Program-made: the position numbers and the translations under genes
Notes under the pieces: generated by a model
What the model saw: the letters and a program-made list of their open reading frames with translations, nothing else
Database searches by the model: none
What the model was told of the DNA's origin: nothing
Part shown: piece by piece, positions 33,972-41,750 of the stretch
How positions within the stretch are numbered: the first letter of the stretch is position 1
Layout of the letters: every line of letters begins with the position of its first letter
NCBI RefSeq assembly: GCF_900104255.1
Contig: NZ_FNKZ01000002.1
Coordinates: forward strand, 930,001 to 994,000
DNA from: Pseudoxanthomonas sp. CF385
Lineage (GTDB): Bacteria > Pseudomonadota > Gammaproteobacteria > Xanthomonadales > Xanthomonadaceae
Direction of reading: 5' to 3'
DNA length: 64,000 nucleotides

Positions 33972-34808
33972 TCACCCGCACTTGCTGTAACCACAGTTCA
34001 AACACGTCGCGCACCCGTCCATGATGACGAGGGCCTTGGTGCTGCACTTGTGGCAGAGCGTCGCAGAGGGCGGGAAGCTGGCGCCATCGCCGGTCACGGC
34101 GATGTCTTCCGAAGAACCGGGCGTGGCGGCAGAAGCGCCCTCATCCGCCCTTCGGGCAGCTTCTCCCGCCGGGGCAGGAGAAGGGACAACGCTTACGTCA
34201 GAGTTTTTTTTTGCGCGGTCTTCGTACTGCTTGCGCTTCTCGGCCAGGATGGCGCGCTGGTGCGCGCTCATTTCCGGGTCGTGGATCAGGCCGATGGACT
34301 TCATGTGCTCTTCCACAATGGCGCCCAACTCCGCGACCAGCGACGGCATGTACACGCCACCGGCCTTGAAGTAACCGCCGCGCGGATCGAACACGGCCTT
34401 CATCTCGTCCACCAGGAACGTCACGTCGCCGCCCTTGCGGAACACCGCCGACATGATGCGCGTCAGCGCGACGATCCACTGGAAGTGCTCCATGGACTTG
34501 CTGTTGACGAAGATCTCGAACGGACGGCGCAGCTCGTGCTCCGTGCCGGCGTTCAACACGATGTCGTTGATGGTCACGTACATGGCGTGCTCCACCAGGG
34601 GCGACTTGATCTTGTAGGTGCTGCCGATCAGGACTTCCGGGCGCTCGATGCGCTCGTGCATCTGGATGATGTTGTCCTGCGGGGTTTCCTTTTCCACCGT
34701 CTCGCGCGGCACCGACGCCGTCGGAATCAGCGCCGCGGCTTCGCGCGCCTTGTCTTCCGGGGTGAGCACGCTGTAGCCCTTGATTTTGGTGTCGATCTTG
34801 ACGGCCAT
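33972..34808 (-). CDS. Class II ribonucleotide reductase, C-terminal subunit (NrdJb-like)
   Basis: A 278-residue protein supplying the part missing from the NrdJ at 36023. The core (residues 1-190: IIQMHERIERPEVLIGSTYK, LRRPFEIFVNSKSMEHFQWI, VFDPRGGYF) is the NrdJb/TSCPD-type domain. A linker follows, then a C-terminal zinc ribbon LCHKCSTK and CATCLNCGYSKCG, whose cysteines probably re-reduce the active site. The linker (about 203-227) is encoded by a REP-type palindrome, and a run of nine A residues (34204-34212 on the plus strand as T) lies just before it. It runs downstream of a histone-like gene. Confidence 0.82.
   Translation of the reverse strand: MAVKIDTKIKGYSVLTPEDKAREAAALIPTASVPRETVEKETPQDNIIQMHERIERPEVLIGSTYKIKSPLVEHAMYVTINDIVLNAGTEHELRRPFEIFVNSKSMEHFQWIVALTRIMSAVFRKGGDVTFLVDEMKAVFDPRGGYFKAGGVYMPSLVAELGAIVEEHMKSIGLIHDPEMSAHQRAILAEKRKQYEDRAKKNSDVSVVPSPAPAGEAARRADEGASAATPGSSEDIAVTGDGASFPPSATLCHKCSTKALVIMDGCATCLNCGYSKCG
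34139..34188. repeat. REP-family palindrome inside the nrdJb coding region
   Basis: CATCCGCCCTTCGGGCAGC followed by TTCTCCCGCC and GGGGCAGGAGAAGG matches the palindrome family in the array at 35611-36012 (TTCTCCCCGC...GCGGGGAGAAGG and CCGGATGAGGG). Read in frame on the minus strand it encodes part of the linker (PSPAPAGEAARRADEG). It lies between the core and the zinc-ribbon end of the protein. Confidence 0.7.
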
Positions 34809-34891
34809 GACGGTGGAATCCTGTTCTTGTCTTGTAGGTGTTGGCGATGACGGGCGGGGCGATGGCCTTCCGGGCCGGCTCCCGCCCCAAC

Positions 34892-34913
34892 CCTCCCCCG
34901 GAACCGGGGGAGG
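34892..34913. terminator. Perfect GC-rich hairpin downstream of the histone-like gene
   Basis: CCTCCCCCGG AA CCGGGGGAGG, a ten-base perfect stem with a two-base centre between the histone-like gene and nrdJb. There is no U-tract on the minus strand, so it may be a REP-like palindrome rather than a true terminator. It would form in any transcript running through both genes. Confidence 0.5.
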
Positions 34914-34932
34914 TGGGGTGAAGCATCAGGTC

Positions 34933-35502
34933 TTACTTACGGGCTGCTTTTTTCGCAGCTTTCTTCGGGGCCTTGCGGACGGCCTTCTTAGCCGCCTTCT
35001 TCGGGGCGGCTTTCGTCGCCGCCTTCTTTGCGGGCGCCTTGCGGGCGACCTTCTTCACTGCTTTCTTGGCGGCCTTCTTGGCCGGCGCCTTCTTGGCGGC
35101 GGCTTTCCTGGCGACCTTCTTCACGGCCTTCTTGGCGGTGGCCTTCTTCGCCGCTGTCTTCTTGGTGGCCTTCTTGGCTGCCTTCTTCGTCGACTTCTTG
35201 GCGGCCTTCTTCGCGGTCTTCTTGCCGGTCGCCTTCTTCGCCAGGCTGGAGGCCTCGGCCTTCGCGCTGGCGCTGGCGGCGGCCAGCTTCTTCTTCGCCT
35301 TGGCGACGGTCTTCTTGACCGCCTTGGCCGCCTTGTCGGTGCGCTTGGCCACGGCCTTGCGCGCGGTCTTGGCGGCCTTGCGGGCCTTCGCCACGGTATC
35401 GCTGGCGGTGGCCGCGACGGCCTCGCCGATTTCCACTGCCTTGTCTTTCACGCTTTCGGCCGCGCCGGAAAGCGTCGCCGTGACACCATTGCCGTTGCTC
35501 AT
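34933..35502 (-). CDS. Histone H1-like Lys/Ala-rich protein
   Basis: A 189-residue protein. Residues 1-60 form an Ala/Glu-rich amphipathic helix (MSNGNGVTATLSGAAESVKD). The rest is nearly all Lys, Ala and a few Pro/Thr, in repeated KKAAKK and AKKAVKKVARKAAAKK-type units, as in bacterial histone H1-like proteins (HctB, AlgP-like tails). Such tails bind DNA and compact it or regulate promoters. It sits between the two halves of the class II reductase. The repeat array in the DNA makes its length prone to variation between strains. Confidence 0.87.
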   Translation of the reverse strand: MSNGNGVTATLSGAAESVKDKAVEIGEAVAATASDTVAKARKAAKTARKAVAKRTDKAAKAVKKTVAKAKKKLAAASASAKAEASSLAKKATGKKTAKKAAKKSTKKAAKKATKKTAAKKATAKKAVKKVARKAAAKKAPAKKAAKKAVKKVARKAPAKKAATKAAPKKAAKKAVRKAPKKAAKKAARK

Positions 35503-35610
35503 GTTGCCCTCCTGTGGGCGAGGTTTGTAACGCAGCCGATGCTATACCCGATAACGCGGCGTGGAGCGGTGAAGCGGATGAATCGTTGGTTCAACTTCTA
35601 GCGTTCCCCT

Positions 35611-36012
35611 CCTCCCCGCGAGCGGGGAGAAGGTGGCCGGAGGCCGGATGAGGGGCCGCTTTTCGCTGAGAGCAAAGGCAACTCGCTGCGCTCGCTCCCC
35701 CTCACCTGCCCTTCGGGCATCCTCTCCCCGCAGGCGGGGAGAGGGGTAACGCCACTCCTGTTTCTTCTCCTTCTCCCCGCAGGCGGGGAGAGGGGTAACG
35801 CCATTCCTGTTTCTTCTCCTTCTCCCCGCGGGCGGGGAGAAGGTGGCCGGAGGCCGGATGAGGGGCCGCTTTTCGCTGGGAGCAAAGGCAACTCGCTGCG
35901 CTCGCTCCCCCTCACCTGCCCTTCGGGCATCCTCTCCCCGCAGGCGGGGAGAGGGGTAACGCCACTCCTGTTTCTTCTCCTTCTCCCCGCGGGCGGGGAG
36001 AGGGGTAACGCC
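35611..36012. repeat. REP array with two long direct copies
   Basis: Two near-identical ~160-bp copies begin at about 35611 and 35822, each starting CTCCCCGC(G)AGCGGGGAG or its variant, passing through GGTGGCCGGAGGCCGGATGAGG and ending CTGCCCTTCGGGCATCCTC with another CTCCCCGCAGGCGGGGAG. Two shorter partial copies (from 35772 and 35982) lie between and after them. The copies differ at only a few bases, which points to recent duplication or conversion. The array is downstream of nrdJa and upstream of the histone-like gene. Confidence 0.85.
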
Positions 36013-36022
36013 GGGCAGTTCC

Positions 36023-38173
36023 TCAGAACTTGCCGTAATAGCCTTCCTTCAACGCATCGAACAGGTTGGCGGCGGTGTGCATCTCGCCGTCGTACTCGAT
36101 CTGCTCGTTGCCCTTCACCTCGATGACGCTGCCGTCTTCCAGCTCGAAGCGGTAGGTGGTGTTCTCCAGGTCGGCTTCCTTCACCAGCACGCCCTGGAAG
36201 GCGGCCGGGTTGAAGCGGAACGTGGTGCAGCCCTTCAGGCCCTGCTGGTGGGCGTAGCGGTAGATGTCCTTGAACTGCTCGTACGGGTAGTCCGTGGGCA
36301 CGTTGGCGGTTTTGGAGATGGAGCTGTCCACCCAGCGCTGCGCGGCGGCCTGCACGTCCACGTGCTCCTTCGGGCTGATGTCGTCGGCGGCGATGAAGTA
36401 CTCCGGCAGCTTGGCCTCCGGGTCGTCCGAGAACGGCATGGCCTGGTTGTTGACCAGCTCGCGGTAGGCCAGCAGCTCGTAGGAGTAGACGTCCACCTTC
36501 TCCTTGGTCTTCTTGCCCTCGCGGATCACGTTGCGGCTGTAGTGGTGCGCGAACGAGGGCTCGATGCCGTTGGAGGCGTTGTTGGCCAGCGACAGGCTGA
36601 TGGTGCCGGTGGGCGCGATGGAGCTGTGGTGGGTGAAGCGGCTGCCGACTTCCGCCAGCTCGTCCACCAGGTCCGGGGCCACTTCGGCCACGCGCTGCAT
36701 GTAGCGGCTGTACTTGGCGTGCAGCACCTTGCCGGGGATCTCCTGGCCGGCCTTCCAGCCGTCCTTCGCCATTTCCGGGCGCTGGCGCAGCATGGCGGCG
36801 GTGACGGTGAACAGCTCGTCCATGATCGGGGCGGCGCCCTTTTCCTTCGCCAGGGCCAGGCCCATTTCCCAGCCGGCCACGGCCATCTCGCGGGCGATCG
36901 CTTCGGTGAACTCGCAGGAGGCCGGGCTGCCGTACTTGTGCTTGAGCATGGTCAGGGTGCTGCCCAGGCCCAGGAAGCCCATGCCGTGGCGGCGCTTGCG
37001 CAGGATCTCGGCGCGCTGCTGTTCCAGCGGCAGGCCGTTCACTTCGACCACGTTGTCGAGCATGCGGGTGAACACGCGCACGACTTCCTTGTATTCCTCC
37101 CAGTCGAACCGCGCCTGGTCGGTGAAGGGGTCGCGGACGAAGGTGGTCAGGTTGACCGAGCCCAGCAGGCAGGCGCCATAGGGCGGCAGCGGCTGCTCGC
37201 CGCACGGGTTGGTGGCGCGGATGGTCTCGCACCACCAGTTGTTGTTCATCTCGTTGACGCGGTCGATCAGGATGAAACCCGGCTCGGCGTAGTCGTACGT
37301 CGAGACCATGATCATGTCCCACAGGTGGCGGGCGCGGATGTGGCCGTAGATCTTGCAGGCCACCAGGCCGTCGTCGCGGACGATGTAGTTCTTGTGGGTG
37401 GGCCACTCGCGCCAGACGACCTGGGCGGCGTCCTCGACGTCGATGTCGCCCTTCTCCTTGATGTTCACCGGGAACACCAGCGGCCAGTCGGCGTCGGTGT
37501 CCACGGCTTCCATGAAGCCGTCGGTGATCAGCAGCGACAGGTTGAACTGGCGCAGGCGGCCGTCTTCGCGCTTGGCGCGGATGAAGTCCTTCACGTCCGG
37601 GTGCGAGATCTCGAACGTGCCCATCTGCGCGCCGCGGCGGCCACCGGCGCTGGAGACGGTGAAGCACATCTTGTCGTAGATATCCATGAAGGACATCGGG
37701 CCGGAGGTGTACGCACCGGCGCCGGCGACGAAGGCGCCGCGCGGACGCAGGGTGCTGAATTCATAGCCGATGCCGCAGCCGGCCTTCAGGGTCAGGCCCG
37801 CTTCGTGGACCTTCTCCAGGATGCCGTCCATCGAGTCCTCGATGGTGCCGGACACGGTGCAGTTGATCGTGCTGGTGGCCGGCTTGTGCTGCTGGGCGCC
37901 GGCGTTGGAGGTGATGCGGCCGGCCGGGATGGCGCCGCGGCGCAGCGCCCACACGAAACGCTCGTACCAGTAGGCGCGCTTCTCGGGGGTGCCTTCGGCG
38001 TCGGCCAGGGCGCGGGCCACGCGCTGGTAGGTGCCGTCGATGTCGGCGTCCAGGGCTTCGCCCTGCTTGGTCTTCAGCCGGTACTTCTTGTCCCAGATGT
38101 CCTGGGACGCCGGTTGCATGGGAATCAGGGTGGGCTGTTCCGTCTTGACCGCCTCGAGGCGCACCGTACTCAT
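36023..38173 (-). CDS. nrdJ: Adenosylcobalamin-dependent ribonucleotide reductase, catalytic subunit
   Basis: A 716-residue class II reductase making deoxynucleotides with adenosylcobalamin, independent of oxygen. Diagnostic segments are GAQQHKPATSTINCTV and KAGCGIGYEFSTLRP (an N-terminal redox Cys). The substrate loop is NPCGEQPLPPYGACLLGSVN, containing the radical Cys region, and the C-terminal part ends EYDGEMHTAANLFDAL without the cysteine tail. The missing C-terminal domain is supplied by the gene at 33972. This is the split NrdJa/NrdJb arrangement known from some pseudomonads and relatives. It starts at ATG 38173 below a NrdR-like box. Confidence 0.93.
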   Translation of the reverse strand: MSTVRLEAVKTEQPTLIPMQPASQDIWDKKYRLKTKQGEALDADIDGTYQRVARALADAEGTPEKRAYWYERFVWALRRGAIPAGRITSNAGAQQHKPATSTINCTVSGTIEDSMDGILEKVHEAGLTLKAGCGIGYEFSTLRPRGAFVAGAGAYTSGPMSFMDIYDKMCFTVSSAGGRRGAQMGTFEISHPDVKDFIRAKREDGRLRQFNLSLLITDGFMEAVDTDADWPLVFPVNIKEKGDIDVEDAAQVVWREWPTHKNYIVRDDGLVACKIYGHIRARHLWDMIMVSTYDYAEPGFILIDRVNEMNNNWWCETIRATNPCGEQPLPPYGACLLGSVNLTTFVRDPFTDQARFDWEEYKEVVRVFTRMLDNVVEVNGLPLEQQRAEILRKRRHGMGFLGLGSTLTMLKHKYGSPASCEFTEAIAREMAVAGWEMGLALAKEKGAAPIMDELFTVTAAMLRQRPEMAKDGWKAGQEIPGKVLHAKYSRYMQRVAEVAPDLVDELAEVGSRFTHHSSIAPTGTISLSLANNASNGIEPSFAHHYSRNVIREGKKTKEKVDVYSYELLAYRELVNNQAMPFSDDPEAKLPEYFIAADDISPKEHVDVQAAAQRWVDSSISKTANVPTDYPYEQFKDIYRYAHQQGLKGCTTFRFNPAAFQGVLVKEADLENTTYRFELEDGSVIEVKGNEQIEYDGEMHTAANLFDALKEGYYGKF

Positions 38174-38706
38174 GGTTGTGTTGTTCTCCTAAAAACGACT
38201 GGAACCCGTAATGGCTTTGGCGGGTGGGCGACTGGCCCACCCCGGTATCTCAACGCGGACCCGGACGACGGGGACGGCGGCGCGGGCAGCCGCTCAGGAT
38301 GCGCCGCCCGGGTTGCCGGAATGTGGAAGTGGGCCGTGCCATCGACCATGAAATCGCCGTGTCGCCCACTGCTTCCCTCGCCCTCATGCGCCAATCCCCA
38401 AAGGCGCCCGAATTCCCAAGCAAAAAGCCCGAAAAACACCAGTGCTTGGGTCCGCTCCGTGCTGGACCGCAACATATTGTGTCCACACGAGGCATGCAAA
38501 CTACGCCCGGGGGTGCCCCCTGTCAACCGGATTGACATGACATTCCGGTGACGCCGGGGCACCGTCCGTCATCACGCGCCGACACCCGCCGGACGGCCAC
38601 CGCGGCTGAACTTCATTGCCGGTTTAGGGGTCTCTCAGCAGACTCATTCAGGTTCGCGGGGGCCACCGGCCGCCCGCTCCCTCCGACGCAACGAGCTGCC
38701 GACCCC
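38174..38706. other. Intergenic regulatory region (nrdJ / Do protease)
   Basis: 533 bp between the divergent nrdJ and protease genes. No supported gene. It holds the NrdR-like box at 38467-38482 and a C-rich stretch of no obvious function between 38240 and 38340. Confidence 0.6.
38467..38482 (-). promoter_or_regulatory. NrdR-like box upstream of nrdJ
   Basis: On the minus strand the sequence reads ACACAATATGTTGCGG, close to the NrdR box consensus ACACWATATATWGTGT in its first eleven positions. NrdR represses ribonucleotide reductase genes and usually binds tandem boxes; I see one good copy. About 290 bp from the nrdJ start, so the transcript start is probably well upstream. Confidence 0.55.
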
Positions 38707-40182
38707 ATGAAGAAAGCGCTGCGCCCGTTCCCCACCCTGATCGCCCTGTCCGCCGCCGCCGCGTTCGGCGGGTTCGCCGCCACCGGGCTCAATGAAGTCC
38801 TGCAGCAGCCTGCCCAGGCCGCCCCCAGCGCCGCCGCCGCGGTGCCGGCCGCCGCGGCCCTGCCCACCGCCGTCGACGGCCAGGTCCTGCCCTCGCTGGC
38901 GCCGATGCTCAAGCGGGTCACCCCGGCGGTGGTCAGCGTGTACAGCCGGCAGACCGTGCGCGTGGCCAGCCCGCTGGGACCGTTCGGCGACGACCCGGTG
39001 TTCCGCCGGATCTTCGGTATCCCGGACATGCCGCGCGAGCGCGTCGAGCGCGCGCTGGGCTCGGGCGTGATCGTCGATGCCGCGCGCGGTTACGTGCTGA
39101 CCAACCACCACGTGGTGGAGAACGCCGACGGCGTCTCGGTCACCCTCAGCGACGGCCGCCAGGTGGAAGCCGAGTTCATCGGTTCGGACCCGGACACCGA
39201 CATCGCCCTGATCCGCATCCCCACCCCGGGCCTGACCGCGGTGCCGATGGCCAACAGCGACCAGCTGCAGGTGGGCGACTTCGTGGTGGCGATGGGCAAC
39301 CCCTACGGCCTGGGGCAGACGGTCACTTCGGGCATCGTCTCAGCGGTGGGCCGCAGCGGCATCCCGGTGGCCGGCTACCAGAACTTCATCCAGACCGATG
39401 CCTCGATCAACCCGGGCAACTCGGGCGGCGCGCTGGTCGACCTGCAGGGCCGGCTGGTCGGCATCAACACCGCCAGCTTCAATCCGCGCGGCAGCATGGC
39501 CGGCAACATCGGCCTGGGCTTCGCGATCCCGATCAACATGGCGCGCGGGATCATGGACCAGCTGATCGCCAACGGCGGCGTGGTCCGGCGCGGCACCTTC
39601 GGCGTGGAAGCGCAGGACGTGGACGAGCGCAGCGCGCGCGGGCTGGGCCTGGACGCGCCGCGCGGCGCGCTGGTGACGCGCGTGTACCCGGGCTCGGCCG
39701 CCGCCACCGCGGGCCTGCAGCCCGGCGACGTGGTCACCGCCGCCAACGGCCAGCGCATCGACAACCGCGCGGCCCTGCACAACTTCGAAGGCCTGCAGCC
39801 GGTCGGCACGCGCGTGGCGCTGGATGTGCGCCGCGACGGCAAGCCGGTGCAGCTCAACATCGCGCTGAAGGAAGGCGCGCGCTCGGCCGAGGGCGCGACG
39901 GTGGACGCGCGCCTGACCGGCACGACGCTGAAGGAACTGGACGAATCGGCGCGCCAGGTGCTGCGCAGCCAGGGCGCCAACGGCGGCGTGCAGGTCAGCA
40001 ACGTGGTGCGCGACAGCCGCGCGTGGAAGAGCGGCCTGCGCCCGGGCGACATCATCGTGGCCGGCAGCAACGGCGAGTTCGGCGACCTGGCCGGCTTCCG
40101 TGCGACCTTCGAGCGCAAACCCGAGCAGCTGGTGCTGCAGATCCTGCGCGGGCGCGGCACCGGCCGCGTGCTGATGCAGTGA
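38707..40182 (+). CDS. Do-family serine endopeptidase (DegP/DegQ type)
   Basis: A 491-residue periplasmic protease. Signal/anchor segment: residues 1-38 (LIALSAAAAFGGFAA). The trypsin-like domain has the His in VLTNHHVVENAD, the Asp in PDTDIALIRIP and the Ser in DASINPGNSGGALVD. Two PDZ domains follow, at about 300-390 (GLQPGDVVTAANGQRID) and 415-490 (GLRPGDIIVAGSNGEF). Such proteases degrade or refold misfolded envelope proteins. Start ATG 38707 gives a normal signal; the upstream frame is not used. Cell-envelope stress control is likely but no box is visible. Confidence 0.92.
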   Translation: MKKALRPFPTLIALSAAAAFGGFAATGLNEVLQQPAQAAPSAAAAVPAAAALPTAVDGQVLPSLAPMLKRVTPAVVSVYSRQTVRVASPLGPFGDDPVFRRIFGIPDMPRERVERALGSGVIVDAARGYVLTNHHVVENADGVSVTLSDGRQVEAEFIGSDPDTDIALIRIPTPGLTAVPMANSDQLQVGDFVVAMGNPYGLGQTVTSGIVSAVGRSGIPVAGYQNFIQTDASINPGNSGGALVDLQGRLVGINTASFNPRGSMAGNIGLGFAIPINMARGIMDQLIANGGVVRRGTFGVEAQDVDERSARGLGLDAPRGALVTRVYPGSAAATAGLQPGDVVTAANGQRIDNRAALHNFEGLQPVGTRVALDVRRDGKPVQLNIALKEGARSAEGATVDARLTGTTLKELDESARQVLRSQGANGGVQVSNVVRDSRAWKSGLRPGDIIVAGSNGEFGDLAGFRATFERKPEQLVLQILRGRGTGRVLMQ

Positions 40183-40191
40183 ACCGCGCGC

Positions 40192-40218
40192 GGTGGACGG
40201 GATAACAGCCCGTTCACC
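40192..40218. terminator. Hairpin after the Do protease gene
   Basis: GGTGGACGGG and CCCGTTCACC, nine of ten bases paired with a seven-base loop (ATAACAG), immediately downstream of the protease stop. It is probably a transcription terminator or attenuator before the next operon. Confidence 0.6.
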
Positions 40219-40263
40219 GCCGTGCATTAGAGTGGGTCCATCCCCCGCCTGCAGGAGCCGAAG

Positions 40264-40632
40264 ATGACGATGCCTACGAATACCGATGCGCTGAAGTCCA
40301 ACCTGGGCGAAGCCGGTTCCCACCTCGCCTCGGCCGCCGCGGCCGCGGGTGAAGCGATCAAGGGCGCCGCCAGCGCCGCTGGCGACGAACTGCGCCTGGG
40401 CAAGGCCCACGTGAAGTCCGAACTGGCCGACAGCGCACTGTCCGGCATCGCCGCGGCCGAAGCCGGTGGCGGCGCCGCGCGCGAACAGGTGGACGCGCTG
40501 ATGGACAAGGGCCGCGACCTGATCGACAGCGCGGCGGACCTGATCCGCGAACGCCCGCTGGCCTCGTTCGGCGTCGCTTTCGCCGCCGGCTGGATCATCG
40601 CCAAGCTGGCACGCAGCGGCGGCGACAAGTAA
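40264..40632 (+). CDS. DUF883/YqjD-like membrane-associated protein
   Basis: A 122-residue protein: an Ala-rich amphipathic helix (DALKSNLGEAGSHLASAAAA), a Lys/Glu-rich middle, and a C-terminal hydrophobic anchor (RPLASFGVAFAAGWIIAKLA). This is the ElaB/YqjD/DUF883 pattern, ribosome- and membrane-associated proteins of stationary phase in E. coli. First gene of a three-gene unit with a YqjE-like and a YqjK-like gene. Confidence 0.8.
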   Translation: MTMPTNTDALKSNLGEAGSHLASAAAAAGEAIKGAASAAGDELRLGKAHVKSELADSALSGIAAAEAGGGAAREQVDALMDKGRDLIDSAADLIRERPLASFGVAFAAGWIIAKLARSGGDK

Positions 40633-40641
40633 GCCTGCCGC

Positions 40642-41130
40642 GTGTCCGACGCGCCCCGCGACACCGACGCTCCCGCACCGCCCGACCTCGCCGACACCCT
40701 GAAGGTCGTCGGCGCGGCGGGCCGTGCTGCGTACGGGTCGGCGAAGGACACCGGCCGCGCGTTGCGTGGGTTGGTCTCGGCCGACTTCGCCCTGGCGCGC
40801 AGCGCCTTCGGCCGCGCACTGGCGTGGGCCGGCGTGGCGATCGTGTTCGGCGCGTCGGCCTGGCTGCTGGTGACCGGCGCGCTGATCGCGCTGATGCAGC
40901 GCTTCGGGTTCTCGTGGCTGCAGTCGCTGTCGCTGGCCGCCTTCATCAGCCTGGCCGTCACCGGGTTCGCGGTGTGGAAGGTCGGGCGCTACTTCGACTA
41001 CACCGGCATGCATGCCACCCGCCGCCAGCTGTCGAAGCTGGGGCTGTTCGACGAGGACGAACCTCTCGACGATCCGCCCGCCGCCGGCACCGCGCACGAC
41101 CCGCGCGCGTCCGACCACGGAGGCGCGTGA
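40642..41130 (+). CDS. YqjE-like holin-superfamily membrane protein
   Basis: A 162-residue protein with two hydrophobic helices (FGRALAWAGVAIVFGASAWL and SLSLAAFISLAVTGFAVW) typical of YqjE/phage-holin-like family PF07332. It starts at GTG 40642, ten bases after the previous stop. The C-terminal tail is acidic. Its stop TGA shares bases with the next gene's ATG (TGATG), so translation is coupled. A membrane-shaping role is inference. Confidence 0.75.
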   Translation: MSDAPRDTDAPAPPDLADTLKVVGAAGRAAYGSAKDTGRALRGLVSADFALARSAFGRALAWAGVAIVFGASAWLLVTGALIALMQRFGFSWLQSLSLAAFISLAVTGFAVWKVGRYFDYTGMHATRRQLSKLGLFDEDEPLDDPPAAGTAHDPRASDHGGA

Positions 41131-41570
41131 TGCGCTTTGAAAAGCTCCTCCAGCACGTCCAGCGCGCGGAGCAGCGGGTGGAATTGCGCGCGCTGCACAC
41201 CGAGACGCAGTGGACCACGTTGAAGCAGGCGTGGCGCGCAGGCTGGACGCCGGGGCGCATCGTGATCGCCGGCATCGTCAGCGGCTTCCTGGTCGGCCGC
41301 GCCGAACCCTTGCGCGCGCTGACCGGCGCGCGCTGGATGCAGATGTTCAGCGCGGTCTCCAGCCTGCTTGCCACCGCGCAGGCCGCCGCCGCCGCCGAGC
41401 AGGCCGAACAGGCGGCCGACACCGCGCAGGACGTGCAGGACCAGGCCGAGGGGATGGTCGACGGCGCGACGGACGAAGAACCACGGGTCGACCAGGCCTT
41501 CGAGGAGGACGACATCGTCGTCACCGCCCCCCGCCCGGCCGAAGCCGCCACCGAGCTGTCCGAGCGCTGA
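41130..41570 (+). CDS. YqjK-like protein
   Basis: A 146-residue protein: basic N-terminal helix (RFEKLLQHVQRAEQRVEL), a hydrophobic stretch (GRIVIAGIVSGFLVGR), then a long Ala/Glu-rich helix and a Pro-rich acidic tail. The order after DUF883 and the holin-like gene matches the E. coli yqjDEK set, although sequence similarity to YqjK is weak. Third gene of the operon. Confidence 0.55.
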   Translation: MRFEKLLQHVQRAEQRVELRALHTETQWTTLKQAWRAGWTPGRIVIAGIVSGFLVGRAEPLRALTGARWMQMFSAVSSLLATAQAAAAAEQAEQAADTAQDVQDQAEGMVDGATDEEPRVDQAFEEDDIVVTAPRPAEAATELSER

Positions 41571-41586
41571 CAGCAACCCCACCGTG

Positions 41587-41708
41587 CGGGAGCGACGTAA
41601 GTCGCGAGCTCTTTCCCTCCACCCCGCCGCGCCCCGGCTTGCGCGCGGATGAACGTGCCGCCGTTGCGACCCTCGGTACCCGTCGCGGCTCACGTCGCTC
41701 CCACAGGA
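41587..41708. repeat. Inverted pair of REP-type repeats
   Basis: CGGGAGCGACGTAAGTCGCGA at 41587-41607 and its opposite TCGCGGCTCACGTCGCTCCCACAG at 41683-41706 flank about 75 bp of non-coding sequence. Each copy has an internal dyad (GCGAC...GTCGC). The same family occurs at 48140-48253. Confidence 0.8.
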
Positions 41709-41750
41709 TTGCCCCCACAATCGCGCATTCCTTGAGGCGGCCTCCTGTCC

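Noticed and set aside
34780..35601. A Leu/Phe/Ala-rich frame opposite the histone-like gene
   Set aside because: It is the reverse complement of Lys/Ala-rich codons; no start signal or family supports it.
36077..38551. An 824-codon frame opposite nrdJ
   Set aside because: Exact shadow of the reductase, with no domain of its own.
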